This document shows positions 1 to 10,909 of a stretch of 64,000 nucleotides of DNA, piece after piece (position 1 is the first letter of the stretch; each line of letters starts with the position of its first letter). The notes under the pieces were generated by a model, which was not told the origin of the DNA, did not search any database, and was given only the letters and a program-made list of their open reading frames with translations. Location: assembly GCF_025336485.1 (NCBI RefSeq), contig NZ_JAODAB010000024.1:1-64000 (forward strand), written 5' to 3'. This DNA is from Pseudomonas citri (GTDB lineage Bacteria > Pseudomonadota > Gammaproteobacteria > Pseudomonadales > Pseudomonadaceae). The position numbers and the translations under genes are program-made.

Positions 1-21
1 AGGCCGACCTGGTGAAATCAA

Positions 22-41
22 GGCCTGCCTGACGGCAGGCC
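22..41. terminator. hairpin at the end of an upstream gene
   Basis: Perfect 8-bp inverted repeat GGCCTGCC/GGCAGGCC around a TGAC loop. The loop holds a TGA (30-32) that would end the frame open from base 3 (translation ADLVKSRPA), so the first bases are probably the 3' end of a plus-strand gene lying mostly outside the window. There is no long T run, so the terminator role is tentative. Frame 2 is also open to base 120, so the reading frame is uncertain. Confidence 0.4.
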
Positions 42-423
42 GCTACCGGCCCGAACACAAAAAATCTGACAGTCCCCCAGCCGCCGTTACCGCAGCAATG
101 GATATGTACTCGATCAACTGACAGGCCCCCATCGCGAGCAAGCTTTGCTCCCACCGGGGGGGGGGGAACGGCATCCATCGGCTATTTTTGCCGTTCGATA
201 ATCGCCCAAAACCCACACACGGCAATTGAACCGATCCGGCCCAGCCCTTCACCATCGCTGCCACAAAACCAATAACAACAGGTTCAACGCCATGTCCCTG
301 CGCCCCGCCTCGCCCGGCTGATCCCCCAATCGCCCTAACAACCCTGGCTACCCCCTTACCGCTTGCACCTAAAAAAGTGCGGCAACGATCCGCTTCGTCC
401 AGAAAAAATAAGAGACAACGCCC
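42..423. other. intergenic region upstream of the OprD-type porin
   Basis: No convincing gene here; the minus-strand frame that starts at 1494 and runs back through it is the high-GC shadow of the porin gene. It holds one REP half-element (131-155, ATCGCGAGCAAGCTTTGCTC core) followed directly by a run of eleven G (156-166). The porin's ribosome-binding site is weak (AAGAGACAACGCCC before the ATG at 424). No sure promoter or operator was recognised. Confidence 0.5.
131..166. repeat. REP half-element plus G11 homopolymer
   Basis: GCGAGCAAGCTTTGCTCCCAC is the core of the REP family seen repeatedly in this window (for example 45314-45334 and 49481-49501). Here it is a single copy and runs into eleven consecutive G residues at 156-166. 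Confidence 0.75.
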
Positions 424-1677
424 ATGAAGCCCACACAGCATTTGTTCCCCAGCCTCATTGCCATCGCCCTGACCAGCACCGCCCTGCCCGTCCTGGCCGC
501 AGAGTCGGGGTTCGTCGAGGACACGAAAGCCACGCTGAACCTGCGCAACTTTTACTTCAACCGTAACTTCACCAATGCCAACGCAACCCAGGGCAAGGCC
601 GAGGAGTGGACGCAAAGTTTCATCCTCGACGCCAAGTCCGGCTTCACCCAGGGCGTGGTCGGTTTCGGCGTGGACGTGCTGGGCCTGTACTCGGTCAAGC
701 TCGACGGTGGCAAGGGCACCGCCGGGACGCAACTGCTGCCGGTGCATGACGACGGTCGCCCCGCCGATGACTTCGGCCGCCTGGGCGTCGCGCTGAAGGC
801 CAAGGTGTCGAAGACTGAACTGAAGGTTGGCGAGTGGATGCCGGTGCTGCCAATCCTGCGCTCCGACGATGGTCGTTCCCTGCCGCAAACTTTTCGCGGC
901 GGCCAGGTGACTTCCACCGAGATCAACGGCTTGAGCCTCTACGGCGGCCAGTTCCGCGGCAACAGCCCGCGCAACGACGCGAGCATGGAAGACATGTCGA
1001 TGAACGGCCGCGGCGCCTTCACCTCCGACCGCTTCAACTTCGGCGGCGGCGAGTATGCGTTCAATGACAAGCGCACCCAGGTCGGCATCTGGTACGCGGA
1101 ACTGTCCGATATCTACCAGCAGCAGTATTTCAACCTGACCCACAGCCAGCCCATCGGCGACTGGACCCTGGGCGCGAACCTCGGTTATTTCACCGGCAAG
1201 GAAGACGGCAGCGCCCTGGCCGGCGACCTGGACAACAAGACCGCCTTCGCCATGCTCTCGGCCAAATACGGCGGCAACACGTTCTACGTCGGCCTGCAAA
1301 AAGTCAGCGGCGACGATGCCTGGATGCGCGTCAACGGCACCAGCGGCGGCACCCTGGCCAACGACAGCTACAACTCCAGCTACGACAACGCCAAGGAAAA
1401 ATCCTGGCAACTGCGCCACGACTTCAACTTTGCCACCGTCGGCGTGCCGGGCCTGACCCTGATGAACCGCTACATCAGCGGCGACAACGTGCACACCGCC
1501 ACCGTCGACGATGGCAAGGAATGGGGCCGCGAAACCGAACTGGCCTACACCGTACAGAGCGGCGCGCTGAAGAGCCTGAATGTGAAGTGGCGCAACTCGA
1601 CGATGCGGCGGGATTTCAGCACCAACGAGTTCGATGAAAACCGGTTGATCGTCAGCTATCCGATCAGTTTGTTGTAA
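424..1677 (+). CDS. OprD-family outer-membrane porin
   Basis: A 417-aa protein with a cleavable signal peptide (cut near residue 25 after VLA-A). The mature start resembles the OprD/Occ family (GFVEDTKATLNLRNFYFNR). The rest has the alternating, aromatic- and Gly-rich strands of a beta barrel and ends IVSYPISLL, typical of OprD members. These are 18-stranded, substrate-selective porins for carboxylates or basic amino acids. The substrate cannot be told from sequence; nearness to the glyoxylate genes makes an organic acid plausible, which is inference. It is slightly shorter than the roughly 420-440 residues usual for the family. It stands alone, followed by a REPIN. Confidence 0.9.
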   Translation: MKPTQHLFPSLIAIALTSTALPVLAAESGFVEDTKATLNLRNFYFNRNFTNANATQGKAEEWTQSFILDAKSGFTQGVVGFGVDVLGLYSVKLDGGKGTAGTQLLPVHDDGRPADDFGRLGVALKAKVSKTELKVGEWMPVLPILRSDDGRSLPQTFRGGQVTSTEINGLSLYGGQFRGNSPRNDASMEDMSMNGRGAFTSDRFNFGGGEYAFNDKRTQVGIWYAELSDIYQQQYFNLTHSQPIGDWTLGANLGYFTGKEDGSALAGDLDNKTAFAMLSAKYGGNTFYVGLQKVSGDDAWMRVNGTSGGTLANDSYNSSYDNAKEKSWQLRHDFNFATVGVPGLTLMNRYISGDNVHTATVDDGKEWGRETELAYTVQSGALKSLNVKWRNSTMRRDFSTNEFDENRLIVSYPISLL

Positions 1678-1707
1678 AAGCCGACGAAGAGGACGGCTGC
1701 AGCGCCG

Positions 1708-1798
1708 TCATCGCGAGCAAGCTCGCTCACCGGAGGATTTGCGCTGGAACGCGAACACTGCGCATACCCAAGGTCCAAGCGAGCCTGCCCGCGATAGC
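1708..1798. repeat. REPIN (two inverted REP halves)
   Basis: Left half near 1709-1732 (ATCGCGAGCAAGCTCGCTCA) and inverted right half near 1776-1797 (AGCGAGCCTGCCCGCGAT). It fills the gap between the porin and the convergent GlcG-like gene. Confidence 0.65.
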
Positions 1799-1818
1799 CC
1801 ATGATCAGACGGAGCAGT

Positions 1819-2259
1819 TCACCCAGGCACCCCCGCATCCCCGCGCAACCCCACGCCCTCGACCGCGGTCAGCGCCACCCGCTCATCCACATCCGAAGCA
1901 TCGCCACTGACCCCAATCGCCCCCAATACCTTTCCATCCTGATCGCGGATCAACACCCCACCTGGCGCAGGCACGACGTTGCCCTGCCCCAGCCCGTTGA
2001 GCGCAGCGAAGAAGGCCGGGCGCTGTTGGGCGTCCTGGGTGAGCAGGCGCGAGCCCTTGCCCAGGGCGATGGCACCCCAGGCCTTGCCGATGGCGATCTG
2101 GGGCCGCAGCAGGCTGGCGCCGTCTTCGCGCTGCAAGGCGATCAGGTGTCCACCGTTGTCCAGGACCGCGACGGTCAGCGGTGCAGCGTTGATTTCACGA
2201 CCGGCGTCAAGAGCTTGTCCCGCCAGGTCGACGGCGATTTTCAAGGTTAAAGCGCTCAT
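1819..2259 (-). CDS. GlcG/HbpS-like (DUF336) protein
   Basis: A 146-aa protein of the GlcG/HbpS family. Visible features are VAVLDNGGHLIALQRED, a central NVVPAPGGVLI and IGVSGDASDVDERVA. Members form small octameric, cytosolic or exported proteins; some bind haem, and many lie beside glycolate/glyoxylate genes without a proven reaction. The start at 2259 is chosen because GAAGGA precedes it at normal spacing; an upstream extension has no such site. It is divergent from gcl, and the shared intergenic region carries two TTGTATACAA palindromes, so a role in glyoxylate metabolism is likely though unproven. Confidence 0.85.
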   Translation of the reverse strand: MSALTLKIAVDLAGQALDAGREINAAPLTVAVLDNGGHLIALQREDGASLLRPQIAIGKAWGAIALGKGSRLLTQDAQQRPAFFAALNGLGQGNVVPAPGGVLIRDQDGKVLGAIGVSGDASDVDERVALTAVEGVGLRGDAGVPG

Positions 2260-2351
2260 AGGTGCTGTCCTTCTTTTGTTATGAAAAAGCCTTGCGGGTT
2301 GCGTTTTCAGAAAAATCCAACACAACTAATAGAGCACAATAGAACATATAT

Positions 2352-2361
2352 TTGTATACAA
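2352..2361. promoter_or_regulatory. TTGTATACAA operator (GlcG-like gene side)
   Basis: Perfect palindrome, extendable to TTTGTATACAAA (2351-2362), about 95 bp upstream of the minus-strand GlcG-like start. It is identical to the core found before gcl, the NCS2 permease and puuE. The shape fits a GntR/FCD-type repressor site; the regulator is not in the window. Confidence 0.65.
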
Positions 2362-2446
2362 AAAATCACTCGAATTGCCCTATGCGACGAAAATACACAG
2401 CTTTCTAGCCCTTCCGATGAATAAAACAGGTGCTTGAGAAAATGGG

Positions 2447-2476
2447 TTGACCTGCGTCTTTCGCCGTGAATACACT
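2447..2476 (+). promoter_or_regulatory. probable sigma-70 promoter of gcl
   Basis: A -35 TTGACC (2447-2452) and -10 TACACT (2471-2476) separated by 18 bp. Transcription would start near 2483, placing the TTGTATACAA palindrome (2491-2500) just downstream of the start point, a position suited to repression. Confidence 0.5.
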
Positions 2477-2490
2477 CTGCGCAAAGCCGC

Positions 2491-2500
2491 TTGTATACAA
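2491..2500. promoter_or_regulatory. TTGTATACAA operator (gcl side)
   Basis: Exact 10-bp palindrome between the predicted gcl promoter and the gcl start codon (26 bp upstream of the ATG). One of five like sites in the window, all in promoters of purine, ureide or glyoxylate genes. Confidence 0.7.
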
Positions 2501-2525
2501 TTACAAAACGTAAGAGGCACAAACT

Positions 2526-4301
<1,776 letters not shown>

Positions 4302-4311
4302 TATCCCGGGG

Positions 4312-4355
4312 TGGGAGCGGGCTTGTGTGGGAGCAAAGCCCGCCACCACAAGGCT
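4312..4355. repeat. REP-like hairpin in gcl-hyi gap
   Basis: GGGAGCGGGCTTGTGTGGGAGCAAAGCCCGCC forms an imperfect stem (GCGGGCTT/AAGCCCGC). It may trim or pause the operon message between gcl and hyi. Confidence 0.5.
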
Positions 4356-4379
4356 TCATAATATTCATAGGAAACCACC

Positions 4380-5162
<783 letters not shown>

Positions 5163-5176
5163 CCCGGCGCGAGCCC

Positions 5177-5304
5177 TTGTGGCGAGGGAGCTTGCTCCCG
5201 CTCGGTCGGTCCGACGCTTCGGGCGCAGCAGACGCATGATTTCACCCGGCACGATTTCTGGGGTCGCTTCGCGACCCAGCGGGAGCAAGCTCCCTCGCCA
5301 CAGA
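5177..5304. repeat. REPIN between hyi and glxR
   Basis: Two long inverted arms, TGTGGCGAGGGAGCTTGCTC (about 5179-5198) and GAGCAAGCTCCCTCGCCACA (about 5283-5302), with a central insert containing its own small hairpin (GGTCGCTTCGCGACC). A clear REP doublet inside an operon, probably affecting message stability between hyi and glxR. Confidence 0.85.
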
Positions 5305-5339
5305 AATCCCGGGATATCTAAATAAAAGAGGATTTACTC

Positions 5340-6230
5340 ATGGCTAAAATCGGATTCATCGGCACCGGCATCATGGGTCACCCCATGGCACTGAACCTGC
5401 AAAAAGCCGGGCACAGCCTGTTCCTGTCCCAGCATCACGATGCGGCCCCGGCTGACCTGCTGGCCGGTGGCGCGGTGGCATTGGCCAACCCGAAGGAAGT
5501 CGCCCAGGAAGCCGAGTTCATCATCGTCATGGTCCCGGACACCCCGCAGGTCGAGGACGTGTTGTTCCGCGCCGACGGCGTGGCGGCCGGTGTCGGCGCG
5601 GGCAAAGTCGTGATCGACATGAGTTCGATCTCCCCCAGCGCCACCAAAGCGTTCGCGACGAAGATCAACGAAAAAGGCGCGCAGTACCTCGACGCGCCGG
5701 TGTCCGGCGGTGAAGTCGGCGCCAAGGCCGCGACCCTGAGCATCATGGTCGGCGGCGACAGCAGCGCCTTCGAACGTGCCCTGCCGCTGTTCCAGGCGAT
5801 GGGCAAGAACATCACCCTGGTAGGCGGCAACGGTGACGGCCAGACCGCGAAGGTGGCGAACCAGATCATCGTCGCCCTGAACATCCAGGCCGTGGCCGAA
5901 GCCCTGCTGTTCGCCTCGAAAAACGGCGCCGACCCGGCCAAGGTCCGTGAAGCGCTGATGGGCGGTTTCGCTTCGTCCAAGATCCTGGAAGTGCACGGCG
6001 AACGGATGATCAAGGGCACCTTCGATCCGGGCTTCCGCATCAGCCTGCACCAGAAGGACCTGAACCTGGCCCTGCAAGGCGCCAAGGAGCTGAGCATCAA
6101 CCTGCCCAACACCGCCAACGCCCAGCAAGTGTTCAGCACCTGCGCGGCCATCGGTGGCAGCAACTGGGATCACTCGGCGCTGATCAAGGGGTTGGAACAC
6201 ATGGCCAATTTCTCGATTCGCGATCAGTAA
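5340..6230 (+). CDS. glxR: 2-hydroxy-3-oxopropionate (tartronate semialdehyde) reductase
   Basis: A 296-aa beta-hydroxyacid dehydrogenase that reduces tartronate semialdehyde to D-glycerate with NAD(P)H. The N-terminal Rossmann motif is GFIGTGIMGHPMA, the substrate motif is DAPVSGGEVGA near residue 118, and the catalytic Lys is in GQTAKVANQI near residue 170. Length and all family motifs are intact. The start has a good GAGGA site. Third step of the glyoxylate-to-glycerate branch, after gcl and hyi. Confidence 0.96.
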   Translation: MAKIGFIGTGIMGHPMALNLQKAGHSLFLSQHHDAAPADLLAGGAVALANPKEVAQEAEFIIVMVPDTPQVEDVLFRADGVAAGVGAGKVVIDMSSISPSATKAFATKINEKGAQYLDAPVSGGEVGAKAATLSIMVGGDSSAFERALPLFQAMGKNITLVGGNGDGQTAKVANQIIVALNIQAVAEALLFASKNGADPAKVREALMGGFASSKILEVHGERMIKGTFDPGFRISLHQKDLNLALQGAKELSINLPNTANAQQVFSTCAAIGGSNWDHSALIKGLEHMANFSIRDQ

Positions 6231-6241
6231 GCCCTACACTT

Positions 6242-6276
6242 CCCTGTGGGGGCGAGCTTGTTCGTTCCTACAGGGA
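6242..6276. repeat. REP-like hairpin between glxR and ttuD
   Basis: CCCTGTGGGGGCGAGC and GTTCGTTCCTACAGGG form an imperfect inverted repeat, a degenerate member of the REP family found elsewhere in the window. Confidence 0.5.
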
Positions 6277-6313
6277 CTGCGTCAACGCCAATAATAAAAA
6301 TCGGGAGCCCGCC

Positions 6314-7594
6314 ATGTCGGTCGATCCGCAACAATTGCTGCGCGAGCTGTTTGCCACGGCCATCGACGCGGCCCATCCGCAGCATGTGCTTGAACAATAC
6401 CTGCCGACCGACCGCAGCGGCCGGGTGATCGTCATCGGCGCCGGCAAAGCCGCCGCGGCGATGGCGCAAGTAGTCGAGCGCTGCTGGCAGGGCGAAGTCA
6501 GCGGCCTGGTGGTGACCCGCTATGGCCATGGCGCGCCCTGCCAGAAGATCGAAGTGGTGGAAGCCGCACACCCGGTGCCCGACGCCGCCGGCCTGGCGGT
6601 GGCCCGACGGGTGCTGGAGTTGGTGAACAACCTCAGCGAAGACGACCGCGTCATCTTCCTGTTGTCCGGCGGTGGCTCGGCCCTGCTCGCCTTGCCAGCC
6701 GAAGGCATCACCCTGGCTGACAAGCAAGCGCTCAACAAGGCCCTGCTCAAGTCCGGTGCGACCATCGGCGAGATGAATTGCGTGCGCAAACACCTCTCGG
6801 CGATCAAGGGCGGACGCCTGGCCAAGGCCTGCTGGCCGGCGACGGTGTACACCTACGCGATTTCCGACGTGCCGGGCGACCTCGCCACGGTCATTGCGTC
6901 TGGCCCGACCGTGGCCGACCCCAGCACCTCGGCCGAAGCCCTGGCGATTCTCCAGCGCTACCACATCGACGTACCGGCCGCAGTGCGCGCCTGGCTGCAA
7001 AGCCCGGCGTCAGAGACCGTAAAGCCCGGCGATCCGAGTCTGGCCCGCAGCCATTTCCAATTGATCGCCCGCCCTCAGCAATCGCTGGAAGCGGCGGCGG
7101 TGAAGGCTCGTCAGGCCGGCTTCAGCCCGTTGATCCTCGGCGACCTGGAAGGCGAATCCCGGGAGGTGGCGAAAGTCCATGCCGGCATCGCCCGGCAAAT
7201 CGCCCTGCACGGCCAGCCACTGGCGGCGCCTTGCGTGATCCTGTCCGGTGGCGAGACCACGGTGACCGTGCGCGGCCAGGGCCGTGGCGGGCGCAACGCG
7301 GAGTTCCTGTTGAGCCTGACCGACAGCCTCAAGGGCCACCCGGGCATCTACGCCCTGGCCGGCGACACCGATGGCATCGACGGCTCCGAAGACAACGCCG
7401 GCGCCCTCATGACCCCGGACAGCTACCGCCGCGCTGCCGAGCTGGGCCTGAACGCCAGCGACGAGCTGGACAACAACAATGGCTACGGCTACTTCGCCGC
7501 GCTGGATGGGTTGATCGTCACCGAACCGACGCGCACCAACGTCAACGACTTCCGCGCCATCCTGATCCTCGAGAGCCCTCACCATGACGCCTGA
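6314..7594 (+). CDS. ttuD: glycerate 2-kinase (MOFRL family; often annotated hydroxypyruvate reductase TtuD)
   Basis: A 426-aa protein. The N-terminal domain has VIGAGKAAAAMAQ, LLSGGGSALLALP and CVRKHLSAIKGGRLA; the C-terminal MOFRL domain has ILSGGETTVTV, GRGGRNAEFLL and GDTDGIDGSEDNAGA. Proteins of this family phosphorylate D-glycerate to 2-phosphoglycerate; the old name hydroxypyruvate reductase comes from tartrate degradation. Its place between glxR, which makes D-glycerate, and pyruvate kinase supports the kinase role. The 3' end overlaps pyk by 11 bases, implying translational coupling. Confidence 0.92.
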   Translation: MSVDPQQLLRELFATAIDAAHPQHVLEQYLPTDRSGRVIVIGAGKAAAAMAQVVERCWQGEVSGLVVTRYGHGAPCQKIEVVEAAHPVPDAAGLAVARRVLELVNNLSEDDRVIFLLSGGGSALLALPAEGITLADKQALNKALLKSGATIGEMNCVRKHLSAIKGGRLAKACWPATVYTYAISDVPGDLATVIASGPTVADPSTSAEALAILQRYHIDVPAAVRAWLQSPASETVKPGDPSLARSHFQLIARPQQSLEAAAVKARQAGFSPLILGDLEGESREVAKVHAGIARQIALHGQPLAAPCVILSGGETTVTVRGQGRGGRNAEFLLSLTDSLKGHPGIYALAGDTDGIDGSEDNAGALMTPDSYRRAAELGLNASDELDNNNGYGYFAALDGLIVTEPTRTNVNDFRAILILESPHHDA

Positions 7595-8999
7595 TAAAAA
7601 GGTCAAGATCCTCGCCACCCTCGGCCCAGCCACCCGAGGCATCGATGACATCCGCGCACTGGTGCAGGCCGGTGTGAACATCTTTCGCCTGAACTTCAGC
7701 CACGGCGAGCACGCCGACCATGCCCAACGCTACCAATGGATTCGTGAAGTCGAACAGCAGCTCAATTATCCGCTGGGCATTCTCATGGACCTGCAAGGCC
7801 CGAAGCTGCGGGTCGGCCGGTTCGCCGACGGCAAGGTGCTGCTGCAACGCGGCCAGGCCTTGCGTCTGGACCTGGATCCGACGCCGGGGGACGCGCGTCG
7901 GGTCAACCTGCCGCACCCGGAAATCATCGCGGCCCTGGAGCCCGGCATGGACCTGCTGCTGGACGACGGCAAGCTGCGCCTGCGGGTGACCCGCAAACAC
8001 CCCGACGCCATCGACACCGAAGTGCTCAATGGCGGCGAGTTATCGGACCGCAAAGGCGTGAACGTGCCCCAGGCGGTGCTCGACCTGAGCCCGCTGACCG
8101 CCAAGGACCGCCGCGACTTGAGCTTTGGCCTGGAACTGGGTGTGGATTGGGTGGCGCTGTCGTTCGTCCAACGTCCCGAGGACATCCGCGAAGCCCGCGC
8201 GCTGATCGGCGACAAGGCGTTCCTGATGGCCAAGATCGAGAAGCCGTCGGCGGTGGCCCAGTTACGGGAAATCGCCGAGTTGAGCGATGCGATCATGGTC
8301 GCCCGCGGTGACTTGGGCGTCGAAGTGCCGGCCGAGAGCGTGCCGCAGATCCAGAAAAACATCATCGGCACCTGTCGTGCCCTCGGCAAACCGGTGGTGG
8401 TGGCGACCCAGATGCTCGAGTCGATGCGCTTCTCCCCGGCACCCACCCGCGCCGAAGTCACCGATGTCGCCAACGCCGTGGCCGAAGGCACCGATGCGGT
8501 GATGCTGTCGGCCGAAACCGCTTCGGGCGATTACCCACTCGAAGCCGTGCAGATGATGAGCAAGATCATCCGCCAGGTGGAAAACGGCCCGGACTACCAG
8601 ACACAACTGGACGTCAGCCGGCCGAAAGCCGAGGCGACGGTGTCCGACGCCATCAGTTGCGCAATCCGCCGCATCAGCAACGTGCTACCGGTGGCGGTGC
8701 TGGTGAACTACAGCGAATCGGGCAGTTCCAGCCTGCGCGCCGCGCGGGAGCGGCCGACAGTGCCGATTCTCAACCTGACGCCGAACCGGCAGGCGGCCCG
8801 TCGGTTGACGGTGGCCTGGGGGGTACACTCGGTGGTCAACGATCGGTTGAAGCAGGTGGACGAAGTCTGTTCCACCGCCCTGGAAATCGCCCAGGCCCAG
8901 GGCATGGCCCAACGCGGCGATACCCTGCTGATCACCGCGGGCGTGCCGTTCGGGCAGCCGGGGTCGACCAATTCGCTGCGCATCGAGACGTTGGTCTGA
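7584..8999 (+). CDS. pyk: pyruvate kinase
   Basis: A 471-aa pyruvate kinase. Seen are the N-terminal KILATLGPATRG, FRLNFSHG, the catalytic Lys region FLMAKIEKPSAV, the metal-binding ARGDLGVEVP and ATQMLESM with AEGTDAVMLSAETASG. The C-terminal allosteric domain is complete. It converts phosphoenolpyruvate to pyruvate with ATP formation. It overlaps ttuD and closes the operon that carries glyoxylate carbon to pyruvate, with enolase supplied from elsewhere. Pseudomonads usually carry two pyruvate kinases; this is the copy linked to gcl. Confidence 0.97.
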   Translation: MTPDKKVKILATLGPATRGIDDIRALVQAGVNIFRLNFSHGEHADHAQRYQWIREVEQQLNYPLGILMDLQGPKLRVGRFADGKVLLQRGQALRLDLDPTPGDARRVNLPHPEIIAALEPGMDLLLDDGKLRLRVTRKHPDAIDTEVLNGGELSDRKGVNVPQAVLDLSPLTAKDRRDLSFGLELGVDWVALSFVQRPEDIREARALIGDKAFLMAKIEKPSAVAQLREIAELSDAIMVARGDLGVEVPAESVPQIQKNIIGTCRALGKPVVVATQMLESMRFSPAPTRAEVTDVANAVAEGTDAVMLSAETASGDYPLEAVQMMSKIIRQVENGPDYQTQLDVSRPKAEATVSDAISCAIRRISNVLPVAVLVNYSESGSSSLRAARERPTVPILNLTPNRQAARRLTVAWGVHSVVNDRLKQVDEVCSTALEIAQAQGMAQRGDTLLITAGVPFGQPGSTNSLRIETLV

Positions 9000-9003
9000 T
9001 TCT

Positions 9004-9035
9004 CTGTGGCGGGGGTGCTGGCTCCCTCGCCACAG
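9004..9035. repeat. REP-like hairpin after pyk
   Basis: CTGTGGCGGGGG and CTCCCTCGCCACAG pair across a short loop directly after the pyk stop codon. It may end or stabilise the gcl operon message; there is no T run. Confidence 0.55.
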
Positions 9036-9058
9036 TACTTTCTTATCCCTGACCCATC

Positions 9059-9973
9059 ATGCCCAACCATTGCGCCAATCCCCACTGCCCCGACTGGGCC
9101 ACCGCCCTGCTCAACGGCTTCAGCCAGGTTTTCCTCCAGCGCCATCCGCTATGTGGCCTGCTGTGCCTGCTGGCGATCCTGCTGACCGCGCCCGCCCAGT
9201 TCGGCGGCGCGTTGCTCGGCGGGGTGGCCGGCCTGCTCACGGCCCAGCGACGCGGCTACGCCAAGGCCGACCGCCAGGCCGGGTTGTTCAGCTACAACGG
9301 CATCCTGCTGGGCTTGCTGCTGAGCCTTGCGCTGCCCTGGTCGGCCCTGTTGCCACCGTTGATCATCGCGGCGGGCGGCCTCAGCGCCATGCTGACCCAG
9401 CAGTGGCTCAAGCGCAGCCGAGGTCCGCGCTGCCTGCCCGCCTACACGGCGCCCTTTGTAGGGTTGGCTTGGCTACTGTTGAATTTCAACCTGCCGCCCT
9501 CCCCAGCCACGCCGATTGAAATGACGATACCCAACCTGCTGGCCGCTCATTTGAGCGGACTGGGCCAGGTCATGTTTCTTCACCAGCCGCTGGCCGGTGC
9601 ACTGATCGCGACGGGTCTACTGCTTGCCAACCGTCGTGCCGCCGCTTGGGCGCTGTGCGGTTCGGCCTTCGGCCTGGCATTCGCCTGGCTGCAACAAGAG
9701 AACGCCCAGGCTCTGTCGGGGCTGGGCGGCTACAACGCGGCCCTGGTGGCACTGGCCCTCAGCCAGCCAGCTTGTCGGCCGTGGGTGCCCTTGGCCGGTA
9801 TCGTCCTGGCGTTGCTACTGGCGCCCGGTTTTAGCGCCCTCGGCCTGCCGCCTCTCACCGCGCCCTTCATCCTGGCGTGCTGGCTGGTCCACGCCACCGA
9901 CCGGGCCTGGCGCCAGGCCTGCCTCGACAGCACGCCTTGCGCTCTACCGGGCAATCACCCTAGGCTTCCCTGA
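9059..9973 (+). CDS. urea transporter (UT family)
   Basis: A 304-aa integral membrane protein with about ten hydrophobic segments arranged as two similar halves. Family-like features are the early FSQVFLQRHPLCGLLCLLAIL, then GLFSYNGILLGLLL and, in the second half, GLGGYNAALVALAL; these paired YNG/YNA segments line the channel in UT proteins. The protein lets urea equilibrate across the inner membrane. Urea is released by allantoicase and ureidoglycolate lyase encoded downstream, so the location 60 bp after the glyoxylate operon makes sense. No urease gene is in the window. Confidence 0.85.
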   Translation: MPNHCANPHCPDWATALLNGFSQVFLQRHPLCGLLCLLAILLTAPAQFGGALLGGVAGLLTAQRRGYAKADRQAGLFSYNGILLGLLLSLALPWSALLPPLIIAAGGLSAMLTQQWLKRSRGPRCLPAYTAPFVGLAWLLLNFNLPPSPATPIEMTIPNLLAAHLSGLGQVMFLHQPLAGALIATGLLLANRRAAAWALCGSAFGLAFAWLQQENAQALSGLGGYNAALVALALSQPACRPWVPLAGIVLALLLAPGFSALGLPPLTAPFILACWLVHATDRAWRQACLDSTPCALPGNHPRLP

Positions 9974-9994
9974 TCTACGATTCAGGCGGACGTC

Positions 9995-10819
9995 ATGGAC
10001 CACAGCAACAACTGGCGGGAACGCCTCTACGTCATCATTTTCCAGACCGACACCGTGGCCGGCCGACGCTTCGACAGCACCTTGCTGTTGATCATCCTCG
10101 CCAGCCTGGTGACGGTGATGCTCGACAGCATCGACCGCGTGCACCAGAACTACGCCCCACTGTTGGCCGCTATCGAGTGGGGCTTCACGTTCATCTTCAT
10201 CGTCGAGTACGGCCTGCGCCTGTACTGCTCGCCCAAGCCGTTGCGCTATGCCTTCAGTTTCTACGGCCTGGTGGACCTGCTGGCGATCGTGCCGGGGATC
10301 CTGGCGCTGTACTACAGCGACGCCCAATACCTGCTGATCATCCGGATCATCCGGATGCTGCGGATTTTCCGCGTGCTCAAGCTCAGCCCCTACCTCAAGC
10401 AAGCCAACTACCTGATGGCGGCGCTGCGCGGGAGCAAGCAGAAAATCATCGTGTTCCTGGTCAGCGTCTCGACCCTGGTGACCGTGTTCGGCACGCTGAT
10501 GTACGTGATCGAAGGTCCAGAGCACGGCTTCACCAGCATTCCCAAGGGCATCTACTGGGCGATCGTGACACTGACGACCGTGGGCTTCGGCGATATAGTG
10601 CCCAAGACGCCACTGGGCCAGGTGGTTTCATCCCTGGTGATGATCACCGGTTACTCGATCATCGCCGTGCCCACGGGCATCTTCACCGCTGAATTGGCCA
10701 CCGCCATGCGCGGTGATCCGCTGCAGCACGATTGCCCGGTATGCGCTAAAGCGCATCACGAGCAAGACGCCGCTTTCTGCTCGCGCTGTGGCAACGCACT
10801 GTTCAAGAAACTGGAATAA
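9995..10819 (+). CDS. voltage-gated-type potassium channel with C-terminal zinc ribbon
   Basis: A 274-aa six-TM ion channel. The S4-like segment IIRIIRMLRIFRVLKL carries regularly spaced arginines, and the pore helix is followed by the K+-selectivity motif TVGFGD (near residue 192). The cytoplasmic tail ends in two CxxC pairs (CPVCAKAH, CSRCGNAL), a zinc-ribbon arrangement. The start is 21 bp after the urea transporter stop, so co-transcription is possible though no functional link is known. The zinc ribbon may serve in assembly or gating; that is inference. Confidence 0.88.
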   Translation: MDHSNNWRERLYVIIFQTDTVAGRRFDSTLLLIILASLVTVMLDSIDRVHQNYAPLLAAIEWGFTFIFIVEYGLRLYCSPKPLRYAFSFYGLVDLLAIVPGILALYYSDAQYLLIIRIIRMLRIFRVLKLSPYLKQANYLMAALRGSKQKIIVFLVSVSTLVTVFGTLMYVIEGPEHGFTSIPKGIYWAIVTLTTVGFGDIVPKTPLGQVVSSLVMITGYSIIAVPTGIFTAELATAMRGDPLQHDCPVCAKAHHEQDAAFCSRCGNALFKKLE

Positions 10820-10909
10820 GCAAAGCACTTTTTAATGCTTGAAGGCCTATGGGCTTGTCATTAGTGTGCGGGCTAGTTGCCCGCTCCCCCCTAAAAAAAG
10901 GAATTCGCA

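Noticed and set aside
43..1494. 483-codon open frame on the minus strand opposite the porin
   Set aside because: It is the high-GC antisense shadow of the OprD-type gene: no family similarity, alanine/valine/glutamine-rich composition, and the plus-strand protein is clearly real.
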